64,000 nt of DNA, taken from Streptomyces sp. NBC_00490 (lineage in GTDB: Bacteria; Actinomycetota; Actinomycetes; Streptomycetales; Streptomycetaceae). Made by a program: the position numbers and the translations under genes. Shown in pieces: positions 42,335-50,940 of this stretch. The DNA lies in contig NZ_CP107869.1 of NCBI RefSeq assembly GCF_036013645.1, forward strand, positions 4,526,001-4,590,000, given 5' to 3'. The stretch's first letter is position 1; each line of letters begins with the position of its first letter. Below the pieces are notes generated by a model. That model was given only the letters and a program-made list of their open reading frames with translations. It was not told where the DNA came from and did no database searches.

Positions 42335-43372
42335 ATGATCCAGTTCGACGCGGTCCACAAGCGCTTCCCCAACGGCACGACAGCAGTCCACGACCTGACC
42401 CTCGACATGCCGGAAGGCGGCGTGACAGTCCTCGTCGGATCCTCCGGTTGCGGCAAGACGACCACCCTCAGAATGATCAACCGGATGGTCGAGCCGACCT
42501 CCGGCACCATCAAGGTCGGCGGCAAGGACATCACCCGCCAGGACGCGGCCGAACTGCGCCGCTCCATCGGTTACGTCATCCAGCAGGCCGGCCTCTTCCC
42601 GCACCGCACGGTGCTCGACAACATCGCCACCGTGCCGCTCCTCCTCGGCCACGGCCGCCGGAAGGCCCGGGCCCGCGCCGCCGAGCTCCTGGAGACCGTG
42701 GGCCTCGCACCGGACGCCGGCCGCCGCTACCCGCACCAGCTCTCCGGCGGCCAGCAGCAACGCGTCGGCGTCGCCCGCGCCCTCGCCGCCGACCCGCCGG
42801 TCCTGCTCATGGACGAGCCGTTCGGCGCGGTCGACCCCGTCGTGCGCACCCAGCTCCAAGACGAACTTCTGCGGCTCCAGAAGGAGTTGGGCAAGACCAT
42901 CGTCTTCGTCACCCACGACATCGACGAAGCGGTCCGGCTCGGCGACCGCATCGCCGTCTTCCGCACCGGCGGCCACCTCGTCCAGTGCGCCACCCCCGCC
43001 GAACTCCTCGCCCGCCCCGCCGACGACTTCGTGGCCGACTTCCTCGGCGCCGAGCGCGGCCTGAAGCTGCTCTCGCTGAAGACCCTGGCGAACGTCCCGC
43101 AGGGCCCCGCGCCCGAGGGCGGCACGTGGTCCCTCGTCCTCGACGCGGCGGACAAGCCCCTGCGCTGGGCCTCGAAGGACACCGAGATCCCCGTACGACC
43201 GCTGACCGACAACGATTCCCTGCTGTCGGCCCTCAACGAGTCCATCGCCTCCCCCACCGGCCTGATAGTCCGCGTCGACGCGGACGGCGTCCTCACCGGC
43301 GTCTCCTCCCGCGACGACATCCACGCGCACGCGGGCCAGGCGCACAGCGAGGCCCGGGTGGTGACCGCATGA
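42335..43372 (+). CDS. OpuC/ProV-type quaternary-amine ABC importer, ATPase
   Basis: 345 residues. Walker A is VGSSGCGKTT, the Q-loop is YVIQQAGLFPH, the signature is LSGGQQQRVGVARAL and Walker B is LLMDEPFGAVDP. The C-terminal region (about 240-345) is a regulatory extension with one CBS-like half (LIVRVDADGVLTGVSSRDDI). The spacing matches glycine-betaine/carnitine/choline importers. It is first of four coupled genes. Confidence 0.93.
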   Translation: MIQFDAVHKRFPNGTTAVHDLTLDMPEGGVTVLVGSSGCGKTTTLRMINRMVEPTSGTIKVGGKDITRQDAAELRRSIGYVIQQAGLFPHRTVLDNIATVPLLLGHGRRKARARAAELLETVGLAPDAGRRYPHQLSGGQQQRVGVARALAADPPVLLMDEPFGAVDPVVRTQLQDELLRLQKELGKTIVFVTHDIDEAVRLGDRIAVFRTGGHLVQCATPAELLARPADDFVADFLGAERGLKLLSLKTLANVPQGPAPEGGTWSLVLDAADKPLRWASKDTEIPVRPLTDNDSLLSALNESIASPTGLIVRVDADGVLTGVSSRDDIHAHAGQAHSEARVVTA

Positions 43373-44010
43373 CCATCGACTGGTCATGGATCGGCGACCA
43401 CACCGACGACCTCACCACCCTCACGGTCTCCCATCTGCAGGCAGCCCTCGGCGCCGTCTTCCTCGGCCTCCTGATCTCGCTCCCGCTCGCGGTGATCGCC
43501 CATCGGATCCGCCCCCTGCGCGGCTTCCTGCTCGGCGTCTCCAACGTCCTGTTCACGATCCCGTCGATCGCGATCTTCGTGCTGCTGCTGCCGGTCAGCG
43601 GCCTCACCCGCACCACGACCGTGATCGGTCTGACCGTCTACACGCTGGTCGTCCTGCTCCGGAACACCGTCGAGGGACTCGACTCGGTCCCCGTGAAGAC
43701 CAAGGAGGCGGCGAAGGCGATGGGCACCCGCCCGCTGCGCACCCTCCTCACCGTCGAGTTCCCGCTCGCGCTCCCCGTGATCATGGCGGGCGTCCGCATC
43801 GCGACGGTCATGTCGATCTCCCTCGTCTCCGTCGCGACCTACATCGGCGACGGCGGACTCGGCCAGCTTTTCACCGACGGCTTCCAGCGCAACTTCCCGA
43901 CGCCGGTGATCGTGGGAGTGGTCCTCACGATCCTCCTCGCGGTGGTCGCGGACGCCCTGCTGGTCGCCCTCCAGTACGTCCTCACCCCGTGGAAGAGGCG
44001 GCGAGCCTGA
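43369..44010 (+). CDS. OpuC-type ABC importer permease 1
   Basis: 213 residues with about five membrane helices. The EAA-like loop is TKEAAKAMGTRPLRTLLTVE, followed by FPLALPVIMAGVRIATVMSI. ATG 43369 overlaps the ATPase stop (ATGA). It forms the membrane channel with permease 2. Confidence 0.93.
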   Translation: MTIDWSWIGDHTDDLTTLTVSHLQAALGAVFLGLLISLPLAVIAHRIRPLRGFLLGVSNVLFTIPSIAIFVLLLPVSGLTRTTTVIGLTVYTLVVLLRNTVEGLDSVPVKTKEAAKAMGTRPLRTLLTVEFPLALPVIMAGVRIATVMSISLVSVATYIGDGGLGQLFTDGFQRNFPTPVIVGVVLTILLAVVADALLVALQYVLTPWKRRRA

Positions 44011-44672
44011 TGTACGAACTCTTCAAGAACCTCGGCACCTGGCTGACCAGCGGCGCGAGCTGGTCCGGTGCGGACGGCATCGCCCACCGCCTCGCCGAGC
44101 ACCTCCAGTACTCGCTCCTCGCGACCCTCATCGCGGCCGCGATCGGCCTTCCCCTCGGCCTGCTGATCGGCCACACCGGCAAGGGCGCCTTCATCGCGAT
44201 CAACCTCGCCTCCTTCGGCCGCGCCCTGCCGACCGTGGGCCTGGTCGTGCTGGTCTTCCTGGCCGGCGGACTGTCCATGCTGCCGGTGTACGTCGCCCTG
44301 GTCGCCCTCGCCGTCCCGGCGATCGTCACCAACACCTACGCCGGGATGACCGCGGTCGACCCGGACGTCCGCGACGCCGCCCGCGGCCAGGGCATGCGCG
44401 GCCACCAGGTCCTGTTCCAGGTCGAACTGCCGCTCGCGCTCCCCCTGGTCATGACGGGCCTGCGCCTGGCACTGATCCAGGTCGTCGCCACGGCGACCAT
44501 CGCCGCGTACGTCTCCTTCGGCGGCCTCGGCCGCTACGTCTTCGACGGCCTGGCCCAGCGCGACCTCGTCCAGGTGCTCGGCGGCGCGGTGCTGGTCACC
44601 GCCATCGCCGTCGTCCTGGACCTGGCCCTCTCCGGCCTCCAGCGCTTCCTCTTCCGCCACCGCACTGCCTAG
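44010..44672 (+). CDS. OpuC-type ABC importer permease 2
   Basis: 220 residues, five to six membrane helices; the EAA loop is DVRDAARGQGMRGHQVLFQV. The start shares one base with the previous stop (TGATG). It is similar in length and topology to permease 1, as in OpuCB/OpuCD pairs. Confidence 0.93.
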   Translation: MYELFKNLGTWLTSGASWSGADGIAHRLAEHLQYSLLATLIAAAIGLPLGLLIGHTGKGAFIAINLASFGRALPTVGLVVLVFLAGGLSMLPVYVALVALAVPAIVTNTYAGMTAVDPDVRDAARGQGMRGHQVLFQVELPLALPLVMTGLRLALIQVVATATIAAYVSFGGLGRYVFDGLAQRDLVQVLGGAVLVTAIAVVLDLALSGLQRFLFRHRTA

Positions 44673-44682
44673 GGACCCCTCG

Positions 44683-45624
44683 ATGAACCGACGCACTCTC
44701 CTCGGCGGCCTCCTCGCAGCGGCCTCCGTCCCCGCCCTGACCTCCTGCGCGGGCGGCATCACCTCCCTCGACGGCGCAGGCTCCGGCACCGGTGGCGGCG
44801 GCTCCAGCAAGGACGGAGTCACCATCGGCACCGCCAACTTCACCGAGAACCAGGTACTGGGCTACCTCTACGCGGCCGTCCTGGAAGCGGCCGGCGTGAA
44901 GGTGAAGGTCCGCCCCAACCTCGGCACCCGCGAGATCCTCATCCCCGCCCTCAGAGGCGGCGACATCGACCTGCTGCCCGAGTACCAGGGCGCCCTCCTG
45001 CACTACCTCGCCCCCAAGGCGACGGCCACCGAGGAGGGCGCGATGCAGAACGCCCTCGCGGTCGCGCTCCCCGCCGGGCTCCAGGTGCTGCCGTACGGCA
45101 TGGCCGAGGACTCCGACGCCTTCGTCGTCACCCGGGAGACGGCACGCAAATACGGCCTGACCTCCCTCGCCGACCTGCGCAAGCAGAACGGCAAGCTCGT
45201 CATCGGCGCGGCACCGGAGGTGAAGAAGCGCCAGGTGGGCGTCATAGGACTGAAGGACGTGTACGGCGTCGAGTTCAAGGAGTTCAAGTCGCTGGACTCC
45301 TCAGGACCGCTGGTCAAGGGCGCCCTGAAGAAGGGCGACGTGGACGTGGCGAACCTCTTCACCACGGACACCGACATCCAGGCCAACGACTGGGTGGTCC
45401 TCACCGACCCCGAGAACCTCGTCCCCGGTCAGCACGTCGTCCCCCTCATCGCCGACCGCAAGGCCGACTCCACGGTCCGCAAGGCCCTCGCCCGCCTCGG
45501 CAACGTCCTCACCACGGCCCAGCTCACCGAACTCAACCGCCAGGTCGACAAGGACAAGAAGGACCCGGAGGACGTGGCGAACACCTACGCCGCCCAGCAC
45601 GGGCTGAGCCGACCGAGGGGCTGA
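44683..45624 (+). CDS. OpuC-type substrate-binding lipoprotein
   Basis: 313 residues. A lipobox PALTSC with Cys near residue 22 follows a twin-Arg-like MNRRTLLGG start, so it is a membrane-anchored lipoprotein. The fold begins VTIGTANFTENQVLGYLYAA; the ligand segment GGDIDLLPEYQGALLHYL corresponds to the DLYPEYTG loop of choline/betaine binders. The aromatic cage for trimethylammonium cannot be confirmed by eye. Ligand candidates are choline, betaine, carnitine, ergothioneine or hercynine. Confidence 0.92.
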   Translation: MNRRTLLGGLLAAASVPALTSCAGGITSLDGAGSGTGGGGSSKDGVTIGTANFTENQVLGYLYAAVLEAAGVKVKVRPNLGTREILIPALRGGDIDLLPEYQGALLHYLAPKATATEEGAMQNALAVALPAGLQVLPYGMAEDSDAFVVTRETARKYGLTSLADLRKQNGKLVIGAAPEVKKRQVGVIGLKDVYGVEFKEFKSLDSSGPLVKGALKKGDVDVANLFTTDTDIQANDWVVLTDPENLVPGQHVVPLIADRKADSTVRKALARLGNVLTTAQLTELNRQVDKDKKDPEDVANTYAAQHGLSRPRG

Positions 45625-45690
45625 ACCCGACCATCAACACGGGGGATATCCCCAGTGCGGCGGGCGTCGGCGCTGCCTAACTTGGATTCC

Positions 45691-46125
45691 ATGAGCGGAA
45701 TGGACGCGCGGGACGCCGACCTGAAGAAGGAACTCGACGCCACCCTGCAGGCCCGCAGGGAACTGGGCGAGGAGTACGAGTCCGCGCTGGTCGACTCCTT
45801 CCTCGAGAAGGTCGACCAGCGCATCGACGGCGCGGTGGAGCGCCGGGTGCGCCGGCAGATGGCCGAGCAGCAGATGGTGGTGGCCCGGGGCTCCCGGTCG
45901 CCGAAGCCCACGGACTCCTGGGGGGAGCGCTTCGGCTTCGGCATCGTCTCCATGGTCCTGGCGATCCCGCTGTCCGCGATCGGCGGCGGCATCGCCCACC
46001 TCCCGGGCCTGCTGGTCGCCTGGGCCGGCATCGTGGGCGTCAACGCCTTCCAGGCGGTCCGCACGAACCCGGAGCTGTTCCGGGGCCGCCGTCACCACAA
46101 GGACGACGACGCCTGGAAGGACTGA
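45691..46125 (+). CDS. Small conserved membrane protein with coiled-coil N-terminus
   Basis: 144 residues from ATG 45691. Residues 5-70 form a charged, helical region (LKKELDATLQARRELGEEYE). A hydrophobic hairpin follows (FGIVSMVLAIPLSAIGGGIA, LPGLLVAWAGIVGVNAF), then a basic tail. No enzyme motif is seen. A perfect palindrome GGGGATATCCCC (45642-45653) lies upstream. A TAACTT hexamer 13 nt before the ATG may be the -10 of a near-leaderless transcript. Confidence 0.75.
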   Translation: MSGMDARDADLKKELDATLQARRELGEEYESALVDSFLEKVDQRIDGAVERRVRRQMAEQQMVVARGSRSPKPTDSWGERFGFGIVSMVLAIPLSAIGGGIAHLPGLLVAWAGIVGVNAFQAVRTNPELFRGRRHHKDDDAWKD

Positions 46126-46134
46126 CCGGACGGG

Positions 46135-46896
46135 TCACGCCTGCCGGGTCGGCAGCACCATGATCTGCCGCAGGTTGACGTGCCGGGGACGGCTGGCGAC
46201 GTACGCGACGACGTCGGCGACCTCCTCGGCCGACAGCGTGCCCACCGCGTCGATCATCCCGCCGATCTGCTCCCGCAGCCCGTCGCTGTCGATGTGCGAG
46301 GCCAGCTCGGTCTGCGTCAGCCCCGGCTCGACATTGGTGACCCGCACGTCGCGCGGCCCGAACTCACCCCGCAGCGACTGCGAGAGATAGGTCAGCGCGG
46401 CCTTGGTGGCCCCGTACACCGCGTAGTTGGGGAACGTGATGTGCGCGCCGATGGACGAGATGTTCACGAGGTCCGCGGTGCGCCCCTCGGCGGCGGTGCC
46501 CACCAGATCCGCGGTGAAGGCCCGGATCATCCGCAGCACCCCGGTGACATTGGTGTCGATCATCCGCTGCCACTCGTCGACGCGCCCGTCGTCGACCGGG
46601 TTCGGCAGCATCACGCCCGCCGAGTTCACCACCAGGTCGACAGCCCCGTAGGCGGCATGGATCCGCTCGACGGCCGCGTCCACCGAACCGTCGTCGGTCA
46701 CATCCGCGACCACGGCGAGCGCCTGCCCGCCATCGGCCCGGATCTTCTCGACGACGGCGTCCAGCCGCTCCTGACGCCGCGCCAGCAGCGCGACCTTCGC
46801 ACCCTGCGCGGCCAGCAGTACGGCGATGGCCTCACCGATCCCGCTCGCGGCCCCGGTGACGACGGCGGTACGGCCGGACAGATTCTCGTACGACAT
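46135..46896 (-). CDS. Short-chain dehydrogenase/reductase
   Basis: 253-residue classical SDR. The NAD(P) motif is VVTGAASGIGEAIAVLLA, followed by the LVVNSAGVM strand, catalytic Ser in VNISSIGAHITF and YxxxK in YAVYGATKAALTYLSQS. An ARRQER stretch after the second strand suggests NADPH preference. GAGGAG precedes ATG 46896. It is divergent from an XRE/MmyB-like regulator, a common regulator-SDR pair in Streptomyces. Confidence 0.94.
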   Translation of the reverse strand: MSYENLSGRTAVVTGAASGIGEAIAVLLAAQGAKVALLARRQERLDAVVEKIRADGGQALAVVADVTDDGSVDAAVERIHAAYGAVDLVVNSAGVMLPNPVDDGRVDEWQRMIDTNVTGVLRMIRAFTADLVGTAAEGRTADLVNISSIGAHITFPNYAVYGATKAALTYLSQSLRGEFGPRDVRVTNVEPGLTQTELASHIDSDGLREQIGGMIDAVGTLSAEEVADVVAYVASRPRHVNLRQIMVLPTRQA

Positions 46897-46992
46897 TGCG
46901 GTGCTCCTCAGTGACCGGAAGTCCGCCGGGCACCCCCGGCGACGACCACCACCCTGCGCCGCCCGGTCCGCCGTACCCAGGGATGAGCTTTT

Positions 46993-47039
46993 CCTGGGTC
47001 TGCCAGTACCAGGTTCCAGGCCCGCCGCTCCCCTACGAT
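46993..47039 (+). promoter_or_regulatory. Operator-like CCTGG/CCAGG array and -10 for the XRE regulator
   Basis: CCTGG (46993-46997), CCAG (47003), CCAGG (47009-47013) and CCAGG (47016-47020) are arranged as overlapping inverted half-sites. TACGAT (47034-47039) fits a -10 that would start transcription at the ATG (47047), implying a leaderless message. Confidence 0.4.
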
Positions 47040-47046
47040 CGAACTC

Positions 47047-47874
47047 ATGGACGGGGACCTCGGAGACTTTCTGCGCACACGCCGTGCTCGTATCCAGCCG
47101 GAGGAAGTGGGGCTGCCCTCGCACGGGCGGCGCCGCGTACCCGGTCTGCGCCGCGAGGAGGTGGCGCAGCTGGCGGGCGTGAGCGTCGACTACTACATCC
47201 GTCTGGAACAGGGCAGGGGCCCGAGCGTCTCCGATGCCGTCCTGGACGCCGTCGCGCGCGTACTGCGCCTCGACGAGACGGAACACGCCTATCTGCACGC
47301 GGTGGCCCGCCCCCGTAAACAGGGCGCACGCCCGGCCGCGCCCCGGGTCCGCGCGGGCATCCAGCTGCTGCTCGACAGCATGGACCGCACCCCGGCCTTC
47401 GTCCTGGACCGCCGTATGACCGTCCTGGCCTGGAACGCCCTGGCCGACGCCGTCTTCGGCTACAGCGCCACGACGGCCGAGGCCCGCAGCATCCCCCGCC
47501 AGGTCTTCCTCGACCCCGCGGCCCATGACTTCTACCCGGAGTGGCAGGCCGTGGCCGCCCAGTCCGTGGCCCATCTGCGGGTCCAGGCCGGCCACCACCA
47601 CAACGACCGGCAGCTGACCGCACTCGTCGGCGAACTCTCCCTCAAGAGCGAGGACTTCCGCCGCCTGTGGGCCGACCACCAGGTCAGGGAGTGCGCCTAC
47701 GGCGTGAAGCGCGTCCAGCACCCGGTCGCGGGCCGGCTGGTCTTCCCCTACGAGACGCTGACGCTCCCGGGAGAAGGCGACCTGGCCCTGCTGGTCTACA
47801 CCCCGGAGCCGGGTTCGGAGACGGCGGAGAGGCTGGCGCTGCTGGGGAGTTGGGCTTCCGCCGAGGTGCGTTGA
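47047..47874 (+). CDS. XRE-family regulator with MmyB-like ligand-binding domain
   Basis: 275 residues. The N-terminal HTH has LGDFLRTRRARIQPEEVGLP, GLRREEVAQLAGVSVDYYIR, LEQGRGPSVSDAVL. The C-terminal MmyB/MLTR-type domain (about 105-265) opens LLDSMDRTPAFVLDRRMTVL with AWNALADAVFG. These regulators typically control an adjacent divergent SDR and bind fatty-acid-like ligands. A long terminator follows. Confidence 0.93.
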   Translation: MDGDLGDFLRTRRARIQPEEVGLPSHGRRRVPGLRREEVAQLAGVSVDYYIRLEQGRGPSVSDAVLDAVARVLRLDETEHAYLHAVARPRKQGARPAAPRVRAGIQLLLDSMDRTPAFVLDRRMTVLAWNALADAVFGYSATTAEARSIPRQVFLDPAAHDFYPEWQAVAAQSVAHLRVQAGHHHNDRQLTALVGELSLKSEDFRRLWADHQVRECAYGVKRVQHPVAGRLVFPYETLTLPGEGDLALLVYTPEPGSETAERLALLGSWASAEVR

Positions 47875-48217
47875 AGGGTCCCGGAAAAAGCTTTCGCGGG
47901 GACCGCCGCACCCCCGTTGCCGGGGGGCGGGACGACGGCGGTCCCCGCGAGGGACGCTGACCGGGTCAGGGCCGGGCCTCGCGTCCAAGGCGTCTGTGGA
48001 GGTCCGGGAGCCGCTCCGGAGGTCCTGTGACGCCGTTTGGGTGCCGGCCGGGGCGGGGAGCCGCTCCCGCCCTGCCGACATCCACTAATGTGCCCGACCC
48101 GTGTTAAGCGTGTGCTGCGCGGACGTGACGCGCTCGTACCACTTCCGCGAAGTCCACCAATTCAGTAGGCAAACGGAAGTCCGCCCGCCGCACCACCGGT
48201 TCACCGGACGTTCACCG
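47875..48217. other. Convergent intergenic region with long terminator
   Basis: 343 bases between the XRE regulator and the cystathionine beta-synthase end. It holds the terminator at 47894-47950. Small palindromes follow further on (ACTTCCGCGAAGT near 48140; CCGGTTCACCGG near 48199). I see no gene or RNA signature. Confidence 0.5.
47894..47950 (+). terminator. Long cruciform terminator of the XRE regulator gene
   Basis: Perfect 15-bp stem TCGCGGGGACCGCCG (47894-47908) with its complement at 47936-47950. The loop holds a smaller CCCCCG/CCGGGGG-type hairpin. Confidence 0.88.
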
Positions 48218-49606
48218 TCACTTCCCGCCCTTGGCGAGGAAGGCCAGCAGATCCTGCCGGCTGACCACACCGGTCGGCTTGCCCTCGACGAGGACGATCG
48301 CCGCGTCCGCGGTGCCGAGCACCGTCATCAGGTCGCCGACGGGCTCGCCGGAGCCGACCTGCGGCAGCGGCGCCGACATGTGCTTCTCCAGCGGGTCCTC
48401 CAGCGAGGCCCGCTGGGCGAACAGCGCGTTGAGCAACTCCCGCTCCACGACCGACCCGACGACCTCCGCCGCCATGACGTCCGGGTGACCGGCGCCCGGC
48501 TTCACGATCGGCATCTGCGAGACGCCGTACTCGCGCAGCACGTCGATGGCCTCGCCGACGGTCTCGTCCGGGTGCATGTGGACGAGGGACGGGATGGCGC
48601 CGTGCACCTTGTCGTTGAGGACGTCGGCGACGCGGGCACTGGGGCCCTCGTCCTCGAGGAAGCCGTAGTCGGCCATCCACTCGTCGTTGAAGATCTTCGA
48701 CAGGTACCCGCGACCGCTGTCGGGCAGCAGCACGACGACCACGTCGTCGGGGCCGAGCCGCTCGGCCACCCGCAGCGCCGCCACGACGGCCATGCCGCAG
48801 GAGCCGCCGACCAGGAGGCCCTCCTCCTTGGCCAGGCGGCGGGTCATCTGGAAGGAGTCCTTGTCGGACACGGCGACGATCTCGTCGGCGACGGTCCGGT
48901 CGTACGCGGTCGGCCAGAAGTCCTCACCGACGCCCTCGACGAGATACGGCCGCCCGGAGCCGCCGGAGTACACGGACCCCTCGGGGTCGGCGCCGACGAC
49001 CTTCACCTTGCCGTCGCTGGCGTCCTTCAGGTAGCGGCCGGTGCCGGAGATGGTGCCGCCCGTCCCCACACCCGTGACGAAGTGGGTGATCTTCCCCTCC
49101 GTCTGCTCCCACAGCTCGGGGCCGGTGGAGTGGTAGTGGGACAGCGGGTTGTTGGGGTTGGAGTACTGGTCGGGCTTCCACGCTCCCGGCGTCTCACGGA
49201 CGAGCCGGTCGGAGACGTTGTAGTACGAGTCCGGGTGCTCGGGGTCGACCGCGGTGGGGCAGACGACGACCTCGGCCCCGTAGGCCCGCAGCACGTTGAT
49301 CTTGTCGGTGCTCACCTTGTCGGGGCACACGAAGATGCACTTGTACCCCTTCTGCTGGGCCACGATGGCAAGGCCCACGCCGGTGTTGCCGCTGGTCGGC
49401 TCGACGATCGTCCCGCCGGGCTTGAGTGCGCCGCTCTCCTCCGCCGCCTCGATCATGCGCAGGGCGATGCGGTCCTTCACGGACCCGCCCGGGTTGAAGT
49501 ACTCCACCTTGGCCAGGACGGTCGCCTGGATGCCCTTGGTGACGTTGTTGAGCCTCACCAGCGGGGTGTTGCCGACGAGGCTGATCATCGAGTCGTGGAA
49601 TTGCAC
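48218..49606 (-). CDS. cbs: Cystathionine beta-synthase
   Basis: 462 residues. The fold-II PLP domain has PLP Lys44 in NPGGSVKDRIAL, the substrate loop EPTSGNTGVGLAI and the phosphate loop GTGGTISGTGRYLK. A C-terminal pair of CBS domains spans about 335-455. It condenses serine and homocysteine to cystathionine in transsulfuration; a cysteine-synthase side activity is possible. GTG 49606 is chosen because CGGAG lies 7 nt upstream; TTG 49627 would add seven residues. From memory, Streptomyces orthologues also open xQFHDSMISLVGNTPLVRL. Confidence 0.93.
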   Translation of the reverse strand: MQFHDSMISLVGNTPLVRLNNVTKGIQATVLAKVEYFNPGGSVKDRIALRMIEAAEESGALKPGGTIVEPTSGNTGVGLAIVAQQKGYKCIFVCPDKVSTDKINVLRAYGAEVVVCPTAVDPEHPDSYYNVSDRLVRETPGAWKPDQYSNPNNPLSHYHSTGPELWEQTEGKITHFVTGVGTGGTISGTGRYLKDASDGKVKVVGADPEGSVYSGGSGRPYLVEGVGEDFWPTAYDRTVADEIVAVSDKDSFQMTRRLAKEEGLLVGGSCGMAVVAALRVAERLGPDDVVVVLLPDSGRGYLSKIFNDEWMADYGFLEDEGPSARVADVLNDKVHGAIPSLVHMHPDETVGEAIDVLREYGVSQMPIVKPGAGHPDVMAAEVVGSVVERELLNALFAQRASLEDPLEKHMSAPLPQVGSGEPVGDLMTVLGTADAAIVLVEGKPTGVVSRQDLLAFLAKGGK

Positions 49607-49754
49607 CGTTGTCTCCGGATGCTGCAAAAGATGGGGTCTAAGTGTTCCGCCAGCCTAAAGCCCGGAGCGGTCGTTCACTCGCCGTTGAGATTGGACGACG
49701 GCCTGTACGGGGCAAGGAGTGGGTGTACGGCTAGCACGGAGGTGGCGGCGACGT

Positions 49755-50786
49755 ATGACGAGCATGTCGAGGGCCAGGGTGGCCCGGCGGATCGCGGCCG
49801 GCGCGGCGTACGGCGGCGGCGGGATCGGTCTGGTGGGCGCGGCGGCCGTGGGGCTGCTGCTGGCGGAGGTGCGGCTGGCCAAGCGGCAGGTCGGTAACGG
49901 CAACGGTCCGTCGCCGCATGTGCCGAACGCGCAGGGCCTGTACGGCATCGCCTACGCCACACCGGGTGTACCCGCGTTGCGGCTGACGATGCTGGGCGAC
50001 TCCACGGCCGCGGGCCAGGGCGTGCACCGCTCGGGCCAGACTCCGGGGGCGCTGCTGGCGTCGGGGCTGGCGGCGGTGGCGGAGCGCCCGGTGGAGCTGC
50101 GCAACGTGGCGAACCCCGGGGCCCGCTCCGACGACCTGGACCGCCAGGTGGCGCTGATCCTCGCGGACCCCGGGCGGCTGCCGGACGTCTGCGTGATCAT
50201 GATCGGCGCGAATGACGTGACGCACCGCATGGCGCCGACGCAGTCGGTCCGCCATCTGGCGGCGGCGGTGCGCCGGCTGCGTACGGCGGGTGCGGAGGTG
50301 GTGGTCGGCACCTGCCCCGATCTCGGTTCGATCGAGCCGGTGCAGCAGCCGCTGCGCTGGCTGGCCCGGCGGGCCTCGCGGCAGCTGGCGGCCGCCCAGA
50401 CGATCGGCACGGTCGAGCAGGGTGGCCGCACGGTGTCCCTGGGCGACCTGCTCGGCCCGGAGTTCGCGGCGAACCCCCGCGAGCTCTTCGGTCCGGACAA
50501 CTACCACCCCTCGGCGGAGGGGTACGCGACGGCGGCCATGGCGGTCCTGCCCACGGTCTGCGCGACCCTGGGTCTGTGGCCGGCGGAGGAGGAGCGCCCG
50601 GACGTCTCCCGCCGCGAGGGCTTCCTGCCGGTGGCCCGGGCGGCCGCGGAGGCGGTCGCGGAGCCCGGCACCGAGGTGACGGCCGCGATGCCGACGGGTC
50701 CGAAGGGACCCTGGGCCCTGCTGAAGCGCCGGAAGCGCCGCCGGGTAGCGGTGACGGAACCGGAGCGGACCCCGGCACAGCCCTGA
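49755..50786 (+). CDS. SGNH/GDSL hydrolase with N-terminal anchor
   Basis: 343 residues from ATG 49755. A hydrophobic segment (about 19-36) forms an anchor or signal. Block I is LTMLGDSTAAGQG with Ser83; block III is MIGANDVTHR; block V is GPDNYHPSAEGYA with the Asp-x-x-His pair. It is an esterase or lipase acting outside the membrane. The C-terminus is basic (LLKRRKRRR), and the substrate is unknown. It is divergent from cystathionine beta-synthase and co-directional with the thiolase gene. Confidence 0.9.
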   Translation: MTSMSRARVARRIAAGAAYGGGGIGLVGAAAVGLLLAEVRLAKRQVGNGNGPSPHVPNAQGLYGIAYATPGVPALRLTMLGDSTAAGQGVHRSGQTPGALLASGLAAVAERPVELRNVANPGARSDDLDRQVALILADPGRLPDVCVIMIGANDVTHRMAPTQSVRHLAAAVRRLRTAGAEVVVGTCPDLGSIEPVQQPLRWLARRASRQLAAAQTIGTVEQGGRTVSLGDLLGPEFAANPRELFGPDNYHPSAEGYATAAMAVLPTVCATLGLWPAEEERPDVSRREGFLPVARAAAEAVAEPGTEVTAAMPTGPKGPWALLKRRKRRRVAVTEPERTPAQP

Positions 50787-50940
50787 CTCCGGCTCGGCGG
50801 CTCGGCGGAGACAAGGAAAGCAAGCGCTTAGTAAACTGCGGTCAGGGTCACACCTCCATACCCGTGACCTAGTCCATACGTACGGGTAACTTCCCAACCA
50901 GCCCGTGCCCCGAAGAACCTCGTACGCCAATGGAGTCGTC

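Noticed and set aside
45642..45653. Palindrome GGGGATATCCCC as a recombination or att site.
   Set aside because: No integrase or duplicated partner sequence; more simply a regulatory dyad upstream of a small membrane protein gene.
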